Origin: Streptomyces bicolor
GTDB taxonomy: Bacteria > Actinomycetota > Actinomycetes > Streptomycetales > Streptomycetaceae
Direction: 5' to 3'
Length of the DNA stretch: 64,000 bases
NCBI RefSeq assembly: GCF_000719285.1
Contig: NZ_JOFS01000046.1
Coordinates: 1-64,000, forward strand
Positions 26,471 through 36,151 of this stretch are shown here, piece by piece. A model generated the notes under the pieces. That model was not told the DNA's origin. It ran no database searches and worked only from the letters and a program-made list of their open reading frames with translations. Made by a program: the position numbers and the translations under genes. Position 1 is the stretch's first letter; the number at the start of each line of letters is the position of its first letter.

Positions 26471-26622
26471 TTGGGGACCGTACTGCCGGTCGCCGTCCCG
26501 GGGCACGCGAATTTCCGCGGGCGGCGGACGGGGGTGCCCGGCGCCATCGTGAACGGGTGTCCGGGGCGAGTGCCCTCCGCGTCCGCCGCACCTGGCGTCG
26601 GTGACCGAAGGAATCGGTCGGC

Positions 26623-26994
26623 TCACTCCTTCCAGTCGAGCTGATGTTCGGGCGTGCCCGCCGACCTCCCGTACGCGATCGCCTCCGCCCGCCCCGCCGC
26701 GTCACCGCGCAGGTAACGGAACACTTTCCCGGCGAACACGACCACGCGTTCGTCCCCGGCGTCGAAGTCGACGTACCAGCCGAGCGCCGGCTCCAGCGCC
26801 GCCGCGAACGCCTCCGCGAGCCCGGCGATGTCGTCGCCGTCCGCCTCCCACTCGACGAACGTCCACAGCGCCGGCTGCCCGGCGGTCGCGGTCGCCGAGG
26901 CGTCGACCCGGCTCACCTTGCGCAGTCGCAGGCCTCGCGGCTCGAAGGCGGCGCCGGGGCGCAGGCTCTCGCCGATGAGGTATCCGGTGATCAT
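26623..26994 (-). CDS. Hypothetical protein (123 aa)
   Basis: This small acidic protein opens MITGYLIGESLRPGAAFEPR and contains WTFVEWEADG and GWYVDFDAGDERVVVFAGK followed by VFRYLRGDA. There is no signal peptide or membrane span. The pattern is one seen widely in Streptomyces as a conserved cytoplasmic protein of unknown function. Upstream lies a 7-bp inverted repeat shared with the divergent glycosyltransferase. Confidence 0.7.
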   Translation of the reverse strand: MITGYLIGESLRPGAAFEPRGLRLRKVSRVDASATATAGQPALWTFVEWEADGDDIAGLAEAFAAALEPALGWYVDFDAGDERVVVFAGKVFRYLRGDAAGRAEAIAYGRSAGTPEHQLDWKE

Positions 26995-27057
26995 GTGCGG
27001 GCTCCCTCGGGATTGATGAACACGTCCGAGCTGACGACGCTACGACGTGCCACTGAC

Positions 27058-27074
27058 ACTCACCCCCGGTGAGT
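27058..27074. promoter_or_regulatory. Inverted repeat between divergent genes
   Basis: ACTCACC-CCC-GGTGAGT is a perfect 7-bp inverted repeat in the 269-bp gap between the small hypothetical gene and the glycosyltransferase. It may be an operator. The rest of the gap shows no clear promoter or reading frame. Confidence 0.35.
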
Positions 27075-27263
27075 CCGTGCACCTTGCCCGGTACACGTCA
27101 ATAGTGTGAAACTTCGGAACTGATGCCCGGTTACGCGCACCGAGGTTCAGGCACGTACCGATGGCCGCATGGGCAGCGGATCCGGCCCCCGACCTTGAGA
27201 ACCTGGGCACCGCTCCCGTGTGCCTCTGAGTGCGCCACCGACCGAGAAGACGGGAGGCACGCC

Positions 27264-28571
27264 TTGCCCAGCCCTCTGACCATCCTCTTCGCGCCGGAGA
27301 GCGCCTACGGCCCGACCAACAACTGCGTTGGCATCGGGGACGTGTTACGCCGCCGCGGCCACCGTGTCGTGTTCGCGGCCGAGGCGTCCTGGAAGGGCCG
27401 GCTCACCAAGCTCGGCTTCGAGGAGGACCTGGTCGACCTCGCGCCTCCACCCGAACACCCCCAGGAGGCGGGCCAGTTCTGGAAGGACTTCGTACGGGAC
27501 ACCGCCCCCGAGTTCCGAAAGCCGACCATCGAACAGCTGGGGACCTGGGTCAGACCGGTCTGGGAGGAGCTGGTCTCCGGCGCCCGCTACTGCGAACCCC
27601 AGCTCAGGGAGATCATCGACCGGGTCCGGCCGGACGTGATCGTCGAGGACAACGTCGTCTGCTTCCCCGCGCTGACCACGGCGGGCGTTCCCTTCGTGCG
27701 GATCGTCTCCTGCAACCCGCTGGAGGTGAAGGGCGAGCACATCCCCCCACCCTTCTCCGGCTACCCGGCCGACGACCGCACGGGCTGGGCCGGGTTCCGC
27801 GCCGAGTACGACCGTACGCACCGCGACGTATGGGCCGCGTTCAACGCCTGGGTCGTGGAACAGGGCGCACGCCCGCTGCCCGACCTGGAGTTCATCCACG
27901 AGGGCGACCTGAACCTGTACGTCTACCCGGAGATCGCCGACTACACCGACGCCCGCCCCTTGGGCCCGACCTGGCACCGGCTGGACTCCTCGGTCCGGGA
28001 GACCGACGAGGAGTTCACCCTGCCGGCGGAGATCGCCGACCGCCCGGACGGCAGCGCGCTGATCTATTTCAGCCTCGGCTCGCTCGGCTCCGCCGACGTC
28101 GACCTCATGCGCCGGGTCATCGCCTCGCTGGCCCGCACCCCGCACCGCTACATCGTCTCCAAGGGACCGCTGCACGACGAGATCGAGCTCCCGCCCACCA
28201 TGTGCGGCGCGGAGTTCCTTCCGCAGACCCGGATCCTCCCACTGGTCGACCTCGTCATCACGCACGGCGGCAACAACACGACCACCGAGTGCCTGCACTT
28301 CGGCAAGCCCATGATCGTGCTCCCGCTGTTCTGGGACCAGTACGACAACGCACAGCGGGTCGCCGAGCTGGGCTACGGCGTCCGGCTCGACCCGTACCGC
28401 TTCACCGACGCCCAACTCCACGGCGCCCTCGCCGAGTTGCTCGGTGCCACGGCTGTGCGGCGCGCCCTGCACGATGTCTCCGCGACGATCCGGGCCCGCG
28501 ACGGGCTGCGAACCGCGGCGGACCTCATCGAGCGAAGTGGCCGCAACCAGCGCACAGGCGGGAGGGGCTGA
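27264..28571 (+). CDS. UDP-glycosyltransferase, macrolide (MGT) type
   Basis: This 435-residue GT-B glycosyltransferase of family GT1 starts LTILFAPESAYGPTNNCVGIG, the MGT N-terminal acceptor domain. Its C-terminal donor-binding segment is LPLVDLVITHGGNNTTTECL, with the HGG of the family and GKPMIVLPLFWDQYDNAQRV. The TTG at 27264 is preferred because GGGAGG stands 7-12 nt before it; an upstream in-frame ATG at 27123 would add an unrelated tail. Family members attach sugars to lipophilic acceptors for detoxification, antibiotic self-protection or product tailoring. No biosynthetic partners are nearby. Confidence 0.85.
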   Translation: MPSPLTILFAPESAYGPTNNCVGIGDVLRRRGHRVVFAAEASWKGRLTKLGFEEDLVDLAPPPEHPQEAGQFWKDFVRDTAPEFRKPTIEQLGTWVRPVWEELVSGARYCEPQLREIIDRVRPDVIVEDNVVCFPALTTAGVPFVRIVSCNPLEVKGEHIPPPFSGYPADDRTGWAGFRAEYDRTHRDVWAAFNAWVVEQGARPLPDLEFIHEGDLNLYVYPEIADYTDARPLGPTWHRLDSSVRETDEEFTLPAEIADRPDGSALIYFSLGSLGSADVDLMRRVIASLARTPHRYIVSKGPLHDEIELPPTMCGAEFLPQTRILPLVDLVITHGGNNTTTECLHFGKPMIVLPLFWDQYDNAQRVAELGYGVRLDPYRFTDAQLHGALAELLGATAVRRALHDVSATIRARDGLRTAADLIERSGRNQRTGGRG

Positions 28572-28609
28572 CCCTCCTCACCGCCGGATCGACAGAGGCT
28601 CGATCAATC

Positions 28610-28951
28610 TTAGAGGTTCCAGTAGTCGCGGTGATCCTCCTCGCGCCACCGGTCGTAGTCGGTGAACGGCGTGGGCAGCCCCAGACCGACCCAGGCGAGC
28701 CGTAGGACCCCGTATGCCGAGGGAACGGCCAGGCCCACGAACAGGCTCTGCCGCTCCGCCGTCCCGAAGCCGAAGCGGGCCGTGGCGAACCCGGCGGCGA
28801 ACAGGATGCCCGCTCCGCCCACCGCCAGTAGGAAGTCGGCGGCGCGGACCGCGTACGACTCGACCGACCAGTGCAGCAGCTTGAGGTAACCGATGACGGC
28901 CACGCTCCCCACCGCCAGACCGCCGATGAGAACAAGGAGATGTCGCCCCAC
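28610..28951 (-). CDS. Small integral membrane protein (113 aa)
   Basis: Three hydrophobic segments are visible (HLLVLIGGLAVGSVAVIGYL, FLLAVGGAGILFAAGFATAR, and around SLFVGLAVPSAYGVLRLAWV), followed by a charged tail, DRWREEDHRDYWNL. The likely start is GTG 28951. It is convergent with the glycosyltransferase. No function is recognised. Confidence 0.7.
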   Translation of the reverse strand: MGRHLLVLIGGLAVGSVAVIGYLKLLHWSVESYAVRAADFLLAVGGAGILFAAGFATARFGFGTAERQSLFVGLAVPSAYGVLRLAWVGLGLPTPFTDYDRWREEDHRDYWNL

Positions 28952-29146
28952 ACCACCGAAAGTAAGGAGCTGGCCCGGGACCGGTCCCGGGAGTTTTGTT
29001 TACTAGCGGCACAAAGTCGGCCGAGCGTGGTCGGGCGCGGGTGAGGACCCGGAGGTGGACCGGCACCGTGCACCGACTGTCCTGGTTCCCCGCGAGGTGC
29101 CACTCTGGAACGAGAGGCATCCGCCGAGGGAACTCGGGAGGGCCCG

Positions 29147-30622
29147 ATGGGACGTGATGTGCCGGCCCTGGTGTTCACGCGGGAGGACCGCCGCAGGTAC
29201 CGGGAGAAGATGCACACCTGCCTCGACGTGCTGGCGCAGATGCTGCGCGAGTCGACCTTCGAGAGCGAGCGCCCCCGGGTCGGGCTGGAGATCGAGCTCA
29301 ACCTGGTGGACGCCGACGGACTCCCCGCGATGCGCAACACCGACGTCCTCCAGGCGATCGCCGACCCCGCCTGGTCCAGCGAGCTGGGCCGCTTCAACCT
29401 GGAGATCAACATTCCGCCCCGGGAACTGACCACCGGCGGCCCCGGCGCCTGGGAACAGGAGATCCGTGACGCGCTCAACCACGCCGAGGAGCGTGCCTCG
29501 GCCGTGGGCGCGCACCTGATCATGGTCGGCATCCTGCCGACCCTGGGGGAGACACACGTCGACGAGACCGCCCTGTCCGGCGATCCGCGCTACAAGCTGC
29601 TCAACGAGCAGATCTTCGCGGCGCGCGGCGAGGACCTGCGGATCACGGTGGACGGCGTGGAGCGCCTGTCGACCTACGCCGACACCATCACCCCCGAGGC
29701 CGCCTGCACCAGCACCCAGTTCCACCTGCAGGTCTCGCCGAAGGATTTCGCGGACTACTGGAACGCCGCCCAGGCCATCGCGGGCGTACAGATCGCCCTG
29801 GCGGCGAACTCGCCCTACCTCTTCGGCCGGGAACTGTGGCGCGAGACCCGTATCCCCTTGTTCGAGCAGGCAACCGACACCCGCCCGCAGGAGATCAAGG
29901 CCCAGGGCGTACGGCCCCGGGTGTGGTTCGGCGAGCGGTGGATCACCAGCGTCTTCGACCTGTTCGAGGAGAACGTGCGCTACTTCCCGGCACTACTGCC
30001 GCTGTGCGACGACGAGGACCCGCAACAGGCACTCGACGGCGGCGGCGCTCCACAGCTGGGCGAGCTGACGCTGCACAACGGCACGATCTACCGCTGGAAC
30101 CGCCCTGTCTACGCCGTCACCGACAGCGGCCCGCACCTGCGCATCGAGAACCGGGTCCTGCCCGCCGGTCCCACCGTGGCCGACATCATCGCCAACGGCG
30201 CCCTCTACTACGGCCTCACCCGCGCCCTGGTCGACGAGGACCGGCCGATCTGGACGCGGATGTCCTTCTCGGCCGCCGAGGACAACCTCCACACCGCCGC
30301 CCGCGACGGCATCGACGCCCGCCTGTACTGGCCCGGCGTCGGCGAAGTACCGGTCACGGAACTGGTGTTGCGCCGCCTGCTGCCCCTGGCCCACCGGGGC
30401 CTGGAGCTGGCCGGCCTGGACGCGGCGTGGCGCGAACCCCTGCTGGGCATCGTCGAACAGCGCTGCGTCACCGCCCGCAACGGCGCCCTGTGGCAGGCGG
30501 AGACGGTCCACCACCTGGAGAAGGGCGGCGCCGACCGCCAGGAGGCACTGCGCCAGATGACCAGGACGTACATGGACTACATGCATCTCAACGCGCCCGC
30601 GCACACCTGGCCCGTGGACTGA
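29147..30622 (+). CDS. Glutamate-cysteine ligase family protein (GCS2)
   Basis: This 491-residue enzyme belongs to the carboxylate-amine ligase/GCS2 group. Signature segments are RVGLEIELNLVDADG, which supplies the metal-binding acids, then RFNLEINIPPREL, STQFHLQVSPKDFADYWN, LAANSPYLFGREL and LRIENRVLPAGPTVAD. Members form gamma-glutamyl amides; EgtA in ergothioneine synthesis is one actinobacterial example, but the other egt genes are absent here, so the substrate is left open. It stands alone, transcribed away from the membrane protein gene. A tie to the sulfur island is possible but not shown. Confidence 0.82.
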   Translation: MGRDVPALVFTREDRRRYREKMHTCLDVLAQMLRESTFESERPRVGLEIELNLVDADGLPAMRNTDVLQAIADPAWSSELGRFNLEINIPPRELTTGGPGAWEQEIRDALNHAEERASAVGAHLIMVGILPTLGETHVDETALSGDPRYKLLNEQIFAARGEDLRITVDGVERLSTYADTITPEAACTSTQFHLQVSPKDFADYWNAAQAIAGVQIALAANSPYLFGRELWRETRIPLFEQATDTRPQEIKAQGVRPRVWFGERWITSVFDLFEENVRYFPALLPLCDDEDPQQALDGGGAPQLGELTLHNGTIYRWNRPVYAVTDSGPHLRIENRVLPAGPTVADIIANGALYYGLTRALVDEDRPIWTRMSFSAAEDNLHTAARDGIDARLYWPGVGEVPVTELVLRRLLPLAHRGLELAGLDAAWREPLLGIVEQRCVTARNGALWQAETVHHLEKGGADRQEALRQMTRTYMDYMHLNAPAHTWPVD

Positions 30623-30632
30623 CACCCGCTCC

Positions 30633-31757
30633 TCACGCGGCGGACGGGCGGCCGACGCCTCCTTGCCACTCATCGGCAGGCGTCAGCGGCACGGGGACGG
30701 GCGGCTCGACCGACGTCGTCAGCTCGATGCGGCGCCCCTCGGCCGACGAGCGCAATAGCGCGCTCATCGTCTCCAGCACGTGCAGGGCGAGCTCACCGTT
30801 CGCGCGGGGTGCCCGTTGTCCGTCCGCGGCGATGAAGTCGAGCAGGCCGACGCCCCGTGCGGCGCCGGCGTAGCCCGCGGACGGTGGCAGCGCCCGCCAC
30901 TCGGTGCCGCCGAGTTCGAAGAGCCGTACCTCACCGTCGAAGTGGTTCGGATCCGGCACCGCCAGGGTGCCCGCGTCGCCGTGGACCTCGATCGGCGCGG
31001 CCGTGGTGGCCACGCCGTCGAAGCTCGTCGTGAGCGTCGTCAGCGCCCCTTTGACATGCTCCAGCACGCCGGACACATGACTGTCCACCTCGACCGGTAT
31101 CCGCTCGCCCGCACGCGGGCCGGAACCGATCACGCGCTCGGCGCGCAGCCGGCCCGCCGACCCGATCACGGCACGCACCGGACCCAGCAGATGCACCAGG
31201 GACGTGAGGTAGTACGGCCCCATGTCCAGCAACGGGCCGCCCCCGTCCGTGTAGTAGAAGTCGGGGTGGGGATGCCAGCGCTCGTGGCCCGGGGTGACCA
31301 TCACGGCCGAGGCGAACTGCGGGCGTCCGATGCGGCCCGCCTCCACCGCCGCCCGCGCCGTCTGGACCCCGGTGCCCAGGACGGTGTCCGGCGCGCACCC
31401 GACCCCGACACCGGCCTTCGCGGCGGCCTCCACCACGGCCTGGGCGCCGGGGAGGCCGGCCGCCAGGGGCTTCTCTCCGTAGACGTTCTTGCCGTGCCCG
31501 ATCGCGCCGAGGGCGATCTCCGCGTGGGCCGCGGGGACCGTGAGGTTCAGCACCGTGTCCACCTCCGGGCTGCTCAGCAACTCCTCGACGCTCAGCGCCT
31601 CGGCGCCGGGGAACTCGGCGGCGACCGCGGCCGACCGGGAGGCGTCGAGATCGGCGACCGCGGTGATCCGCACGGCGGGATGGCCGGCCAGCGTGTCCAG
31701 ATAGGCGCGGGAGATGACCCCGAGCCCTACGACGCCGACGCGGTGCGGGTCGCCCAC
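30633..31757 (-). CDS. Gfo/Idh/MocA family oxidoreductase
   Basis: This 374-residue NAD(P)-dependent sugar oxidoreductase begins with a Rossmann motif RVGVVGLGVISRAYLDTL, then HGKNVYGEKPLA with the catalytic EKP, and DGGGPLLDMGPYYLTSLVHL with the C-terminal active-site Asp. The GTG start at 31757 lies inside the end of the thuA-like gene (31-bp overlap), so the two are coupled. Gfo/Idh/MocA and ThuA proteins often form sugar or inositol derivative catabolic pairs. No transporter is next to them. Confidence 0.88.
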   Translation of the reverse strand: MGDPHRVGVVGLGVISRAYLDTLAGHPAVRITAVADLDASRSAAVAAEFPGAEALSVEELLSSPEVDTVLNLTVPAAHAEIALGAIGHGKNVYGEKPLAAGLPGAQAVVEAAAKAGVGVGCAPDTVLGTGVQTARAAVEAGRIGRPQFASAVMVTPGHERWHPHPDFYYTDGGGPLLDMGPYYLTSLVHLLGPVRAVIGSAGRLRAERVIGSGPRAGERIPVEVDSHVSGVLEHVKGALTTLTTSFDGVATTAAPIEVHGDAGTLAVPDPNHFDGEVRLFELGGTEWRALPPSAGYAGAARGVGLLDFIAADGQRAPRANGELALHVLETMSALLRSSAEGRRIELTTSVEPPVPVPLTPADEWQGGVGRPSAA

Positions 31758-32437
31758 AGCATGCCCCTCTCGATGACGGTGCGCACGTTCGGGTCCTCCA
31801 GCACGTCGAGGCTGTGCCCCGGCGTCGTCACCACGATCCGTCCGGCACCCCAGCGGCGGGTCCAGATCGCCGGCGAGGTGACCGGCCGGTGCCAGGGCTG
31901 CCACGGCCGGGTGGGATGCGTGGTGGTGGCCAGGACGTCGATCAGGTCGTCGTGGAGCACCCAGTACTGCTCGGTGTTCAGCTCGAAGTCCTCGAGGCCC
32001 GCCGTGACGGGATGCTCGCGGCCGAGTTCCGTGATGGTGACGACGTACGGCAGGTAGTTGTCCTCCTGACCGCCCTGCCGCTCACACGGCTCCTTGCCCG
32101 GGTGGGTCGCGAACTGCCCTCCCACCAGGTGGAGATAGTCGGAGGAGGCGCGGAAGGAGTCGGCGATGCCGCCGTGCCAGCCGGTGAAGCCGGTGCCGGC
32201 CTCGACCGCCGTGGTCAGCCCCGCCAGCTGCTCGGCGGTGATCTGCGACATCGTGACGCACTGCACGACGAGATCGGTGGCGGCCATCTCGGCGGCGTCG
32301 CCGTAGACCTCGGTCGACTCCTCGATACGGACGGCGTATCCGTTGCTCCGGAGGAAGGGCAGGAACAACTCCGTGGCCCTGACCGGCTGATGCCCCTCCC
32401 AACCGCCTCGGACCACCAGGGCTCTCTTCAGCGTCAT
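31727..32437 (-). CDS. ThuA-domain protein (trehalose utilisation type)
   Basis: This 236-residue protein has the class I glutamine amidotransferase-like ThuA fold: ALVVRGGWEGHQPVRATELF near the start, GTGFTGWHGGIADSFR and DYLHLVGGQFATHPGKEP in the middle, and HPVTAGLEDFELNTEQYWVL near the end. ThuA-type proteins act on trehalose-derived or other sugar metabolites, often with an oxidoreductase, and the next gene is one. The catalytic Cys of true amidotransferases is not evident, as usual for this group. Confidence 0.87.
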   Translation of the reverse strand: MTLKRALVVRGGWEGHQPVRATELFLPFLRSNGYAVRIEESTEVYGDAAEMAATDLVVQCVTMSQITAEQLAGLTTAVEAGTGFTGWHGGIADSFRASSDYLHLVGGQFATHPGKEPCERQGGQEDNYLPYVVTITELGREHPVTAGLEDFELNTEQYWVLHDDLIDVLATTTHPTRPWQPWHRPVTSPAIWTRRWGAGRIVVTTPGHSLDVLEDPNVRTVIERGMLWATRTASAS

Positions 32438-32527
32438 CTCGTTGACTCACCGCTCCAGTGGCCGACCCCGTTGAACCGCTCCCTCACTATGCGCCGGTTC
32501 GCCCGGGCCCCGGAAGGGGTGCCGAGA

Positions 32528-33400
<873 letters not shown>

Positions 33401-33448
33401 GATCGCCTCCTGGGGTTGCCTTCTCCGGGCCGCAATGACAGCGTGCTA

Positions 33449-33466
33449 CTTCAAGCCGACTTGAGG
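33449..33466. promoter_or_regulatory. MerR-type operator between methyltransferase and MerR genes
   Basis: CTTCAAGCCGACTTGAGG is an 18-bp near-palindrome (on the other strand CCTCAAG..CTTGAAG). It resembles the operators of SoxR/MerR-family activators. It is 8 bp before the MerR ATG and includes part of a TTGACC that could be the -35 of the divergent methyltransferase promoter. Confidence 0.65.
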
Positions 33467-33474
33467 TCAAGAGG

Positions 33475-33906
33475 ATGCCGGACCTGGACATCGCCGAGGT
33501 GGCGCGGCGCGCCGGGGTGCCCGCCTCGACCCTGCGCTACTACGAGGAACGAGGGCTGATCGCGTCGATCGGCAGACGGGGCCTGCGCCGTCAGTACGAT
33601 CCCGGCGTGCTGGAGCGCCTGGCCCTGATCGCGATGGGGCGGTCCGCGGGGTTCTCGCTCGACGAGATCGCCCGTATGTTCGCGCCGGACGGTCGGCCGG
33701 ACATCGACCGGCGGACGCTCGCGACCAAGGCGGACGAACTGGACCGGCGGATCCGCGAGCTGACCGTCATGCGTGACTCCCTGCGGCACGCCGCCGCCTG
33801 CCCCGCACCGACCCACATGGAGTGCCCCACCTTCCGCCGTCTCCTGAGGTCCGCCGTGGCCGGCACCGTCGCGGTGGCGGGGAAGCGGGCTCCCGGACCA
33901 CGGTGA
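33475..33906 (+). CDS. MerR-family transcriptional regulator
   Basis: This 143-residue regulator opens DIAEVARRAGVPASTLRYYE, the winged helix of MerR proteins. It then has RRQYDPGVLERLALIAMGRS, a dimerising coiled region (KADELDRRIRELTVMRDSLR) and a short C-terminus with two Cys (CPAPTHMECPTF). It is shorter than metal sensors with defined Cys clusters, and the signal is unknown. It likely controls itself and the divergent methyltransferase. Confidence 0.88.
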   Translation: MPDLDIAEVARRAGVPASTLRYYEERGLIASIGRRGLRRQYDPGVLERLALIAMGRSAGFSLDEIARMFAPDGRPDIDRRTLATKADELDRRIRELTVMRDSLRHAAACPAPTHMECPTFRRLLRSAVAGTVAVAGKRAPGPR

Positions 33907-33909
33907 GCC

Positions 33910-33927
33910 ATCACGCTCCCTCGTGAT
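33910..33927. terminator. Hairpin between convergent MerR and response-regulator genes
   Basis: ATCACG (33910-33915) and CGTGAT (33922-33927) form a 6-bp stem with a 6-nt loop, 4 bp after the MerR stop and before the convergent two-component operon. There is no T-run. Confidence 0.4.
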
Positions 33928-34038
33928 CGGCTCCCTGTCCGTGTGCCGCCGACGGGTCGGTGAGTCAGGTCGTCAGGTCGCGGGGGAGCCGCCGGGCCAC
34001 GAGGGATGTCGGCGGAGTCGCCCCTCGGACGAGTGCCG

Positions 34039-34641
34039 TCAGATCCAGCCCTGCTCCCAGGCGCGATAAGCGGCCGCATGCCGGGTCGGGACGCCCAGTT
34101 TGGACATGGCGGAGGAGAGGTGGTTGCGAACGGTGCCGGACGCCAGGTGGACCTCGGCGGCGATGTCCGCGATCGAGGCGCCTTTGCGTGCGGCGCGCAG
34201 GATCTCCAGTTCGCGGCCGGTGAGGGGGCAGTCGTCCTCGGTCAGCGCGGAGGCGGCTATGTCCGGGTCCACGTAGCGGCGGCCGGCGGCGATGTCACGG
34301 ATGATCTCGGCCAGCCGGGCCGCCGGGGTCGTCTTCGGGACGAAGCCGCGTACACCGGCGGCCAGGGCCCGGCGCAGCACGGCGGGCCGGGCGTGCCGGG
34401 TCACGAGCACGATCTGCGTGGGCAGTTCGGCCCGGATCTCCTCGGCCGCGCGCAGCCCGTCGGCCGGCGGCATCTCCAGGTCCAGGACGGCGATGTCGGG
34501 GCGGTGCTCGCGGGCCAGCCGTACCGCCTCGGTCGAGGTGGCCGCCTCGGCGACGACGGTGAGGTCCTGCTCCAGCGCCAGCAGGGCGGCCAGGGCGCTT
34601 CTGAGGAGGTCCTCGTCGTCGGCGATCAGCAGGCGGATCAT
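34039..34641 (-). CDS. NarL/LuxR-family response regulator
   Basis: This 200-residue regulator has a receiver domain starting IRLLIADDEDLLRSALAALL with its acidic pocket, the phosphoacceptor Asp in DIAVLDLEMP, and Lys in GFVPKTT. A LuxR-type helix-turn-helix follows (TGRELEILRAARKGASIADI, then VHLASGTVRNHLSS). The ATG overlaps the stop of the sensor kinase (ATGA). It resembles the DesR type and may bind the inverted repeat upstream of the operon. Confidence 0.92.
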   Translation of the reverse strand: MIRLLIADDEDLLRSALAALLALEQDLTVVAEAATSTEAVRLAREHRPDIAVLDLEMPPADGLRAAEEIRAELPTQIVLVTRHARPAVLRRALAAGVRGFVPKTTPAARLAEIIRDIAAGRRYVDPDIAASALTEDDCPLTGRELEILRAARKGASIADIAAEVHLASGTVRNHLSSAMSKLGVPTRHAAAYRAWEQGWI

Positions 34642-35993
34642 CGGGCGGCTCCGTCCGTGGGGTTCGGTGACACCTGCGAACTCGGCGCACTCGGCGACCG
34701 AGTCGATCTCCTCGACACCGGTGACTTGGGCGATCGGGTCGGCTCCGGAGATCCCGGCGATCGGGCCGGCTCCGGAGAACCCGGCGATCGCGTCGCTTCC
34801 GGCGGCTTCACCGGCAGCGCGGCCGCGACCACGAAGCGGTCACCGTCCTGCCACCACGTCAGCTCACCACCGGCCGCCCCCAGCCGCTCGGCGAGGGTGC
34901 GCAGTCCCGTGCCGTCGAGGCCGGCGGGATGCTCCTGGGCACCGTCATTGCTCACCCGCAGGCGGGCGGAACCGTCCGCGATCCGGTAGTCGACCTCGGC
35001 GTGCCCGGCCCGGCTGTGCCGGAGCACGTTGGTGGTGGCCTCCCGCATCACCAGACCGAGGAGGTGCCGGGCGGAGTCGGTGAGGTCGGTGGCCACGGCG
35101 GCGGGGTCGAGGTTCATCCTCGCGTCGATACCGGCCGCGGCCAGCACCCGCGTCGCGTTGCCGATCTCGTCGTCCAGCGACGTACGACGGTAGCCCTGCA
35201 CCACGGCCCGCGTGTCGCTCAGGGCATCCGCCGACAGCCGCCGTATCTCCTTCAACTCCGCGGCGGCGCGGGCCGGGTCGACCTCGACGAGCCGGGCCGC
35301 CAACTCGCTCTTCAAAGCGATGACCTGCAGGTGATGGCCCTGGATGTCGTGCAGATCGGCGGCGAACCGCAGCCGCTCCTCCCGGACCGCCAGCCCGGCC
35401 TCCAGGCGCCTTGCCTCGTCCAGTCGCCGTGCCGTGTCCCAGGCCCACAGCGGGCCGAGCGTCACCCAGGCCGTGAAGGCGACCAGCCCGGCCGGGAACA
35501 GTGCGGCGTACGCCAACTCCCCGTCCCCCTCGACCAGGCTGACCACGCCCCCGGGCAGCGGCGCGAGGACCACGGCGCCCGCGATCAGCCCTCGCCTGCG
35601 CCGCGGCGGGAGGTATGTGGCGACGATCGCCACGACGACGGCGGGCGCGACCGGCCACAGCCCGTAGTCACCCAGGGCCAGGGGGAGGGCCGCGAGCACG
35701 GCTCCGGCCACGCCGGCGGTGATCAGCAGGCGCACGGGCGGTTCGGAAGGTGCGTCGTCCGGCACCGGGAGGAGCGCCAGCCGGCGGCTCAGGAGCACGG
35801 CGCTCGCCCACAGCTCGACCGCCAGCGCTACGGTGGTCGGGCCACGTGCCCACAGCGGGACGTCACCGTCGAGAACCCAGGCGCCGACGAAGACGGCCAG
35901 CGCACACACCGTCATGCCCGGCACGGTCCACCACGTGTAGCGACGGAAGCCCGTCAGCCCCGCCGCCTGTTGATCGATCGCACCGTCCCCCAC
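34638..35993 (-). CDS. Membrane sensor histidine kinase (DesK-like, HisKA_3)
   Basis: This protein of about 451 residues has an N-terminal set of membrane segments (residues roughly 10-180). It then has a dimerisation/phosphoacceptor helix with His in FAADLHDIQGHHLQVIALKS, an N-box MREATTNVLRHSRAG and a G-box GLDGTGLRTLAERLG. The C-terminus is an odd low-complexity tail rich in S, P, R and E with repeated RSPGSPEP units, caused by direct repeats in the DNA. GTG 35993 is preferred over ATG 36023 because the latter falls inside the inverted repeat at 36016-36033. The signal is unknown; DesK itself senses membrane state. Confidence 0.88.
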   Translation of the reverse strand: MGDGAIDQQAAGLTGFRRYTWWTVPGMTVCALAVFVGAWVLDGDVPLWARGPTTVALAVELWASAVLLSRRLALLPVPDDAPSEPPVRLLITAGVAGAVLAALPLALGDYGLWPVAPAVVVAIVATYLPPRRRRGLIAGAVVLAPLPGGVVSLVEGDGELAYAALFPAGLVAFTAWVTLGPLWAWDTARRLDEARRLEAGLAVREERLRFAADLHDIQGHHLQVIALKSELAARLVEVDPARAAAELKEIRRLSADALSDTRAVVQGYRRTSLDDEIGNATRVLAAAGIDARMNLDPAAVATDLTDSARHLLGLVMREATTNVLRHSRAGHAEVDYRIADGSARLRVSNDGAQEHPAGLDGTGLRTLAERLGAAGGELTWWQDGDRFVVAAALPVKPPEATRSPGSPEPARSPGSPEPTRSPKSPVSRRSTRSPSAPSSQVSPNPTDGAAR

Positions 35994-36015
35994 CCGGTCA
36001 TTGTGGCCCAGACCG

Positions 36016-36033
36016 CATGACAAATGTCATGCG
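36016..36033. promoter_or_regulatory. Inverted repeat upstream of two-component operon
   Basis: GCATGACA-AA-TGTCATGC is a perfect 8-bp inverted repeat 23 bp upstream of the preferred kinase start. It overlaps the alternative ATG. The form ATGAC-GTCAT is common for DesR/LuxR-type response regulators, so autoregulation is likely. Confidence 0.65.
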
Positions 36034-36151
36034 CGGACGTGACAACTCCACGCGTGCGCATGGGGATTCGGCACTTCTGGCGGACTCGCCGAAGGAGCAG
36101 GCTGAAGGCGTCCGACAGATACCCCAGCCAGGTACCCGATGGAGGGTTCCC

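Noticed and set aside
27123..27263. Upstream extension of the glycosyltransferase to ATG 27123
   Set aside because: Adds 47 unrelated residues; TTG 27264 has a good ribosome site and matches the usual start of the family.
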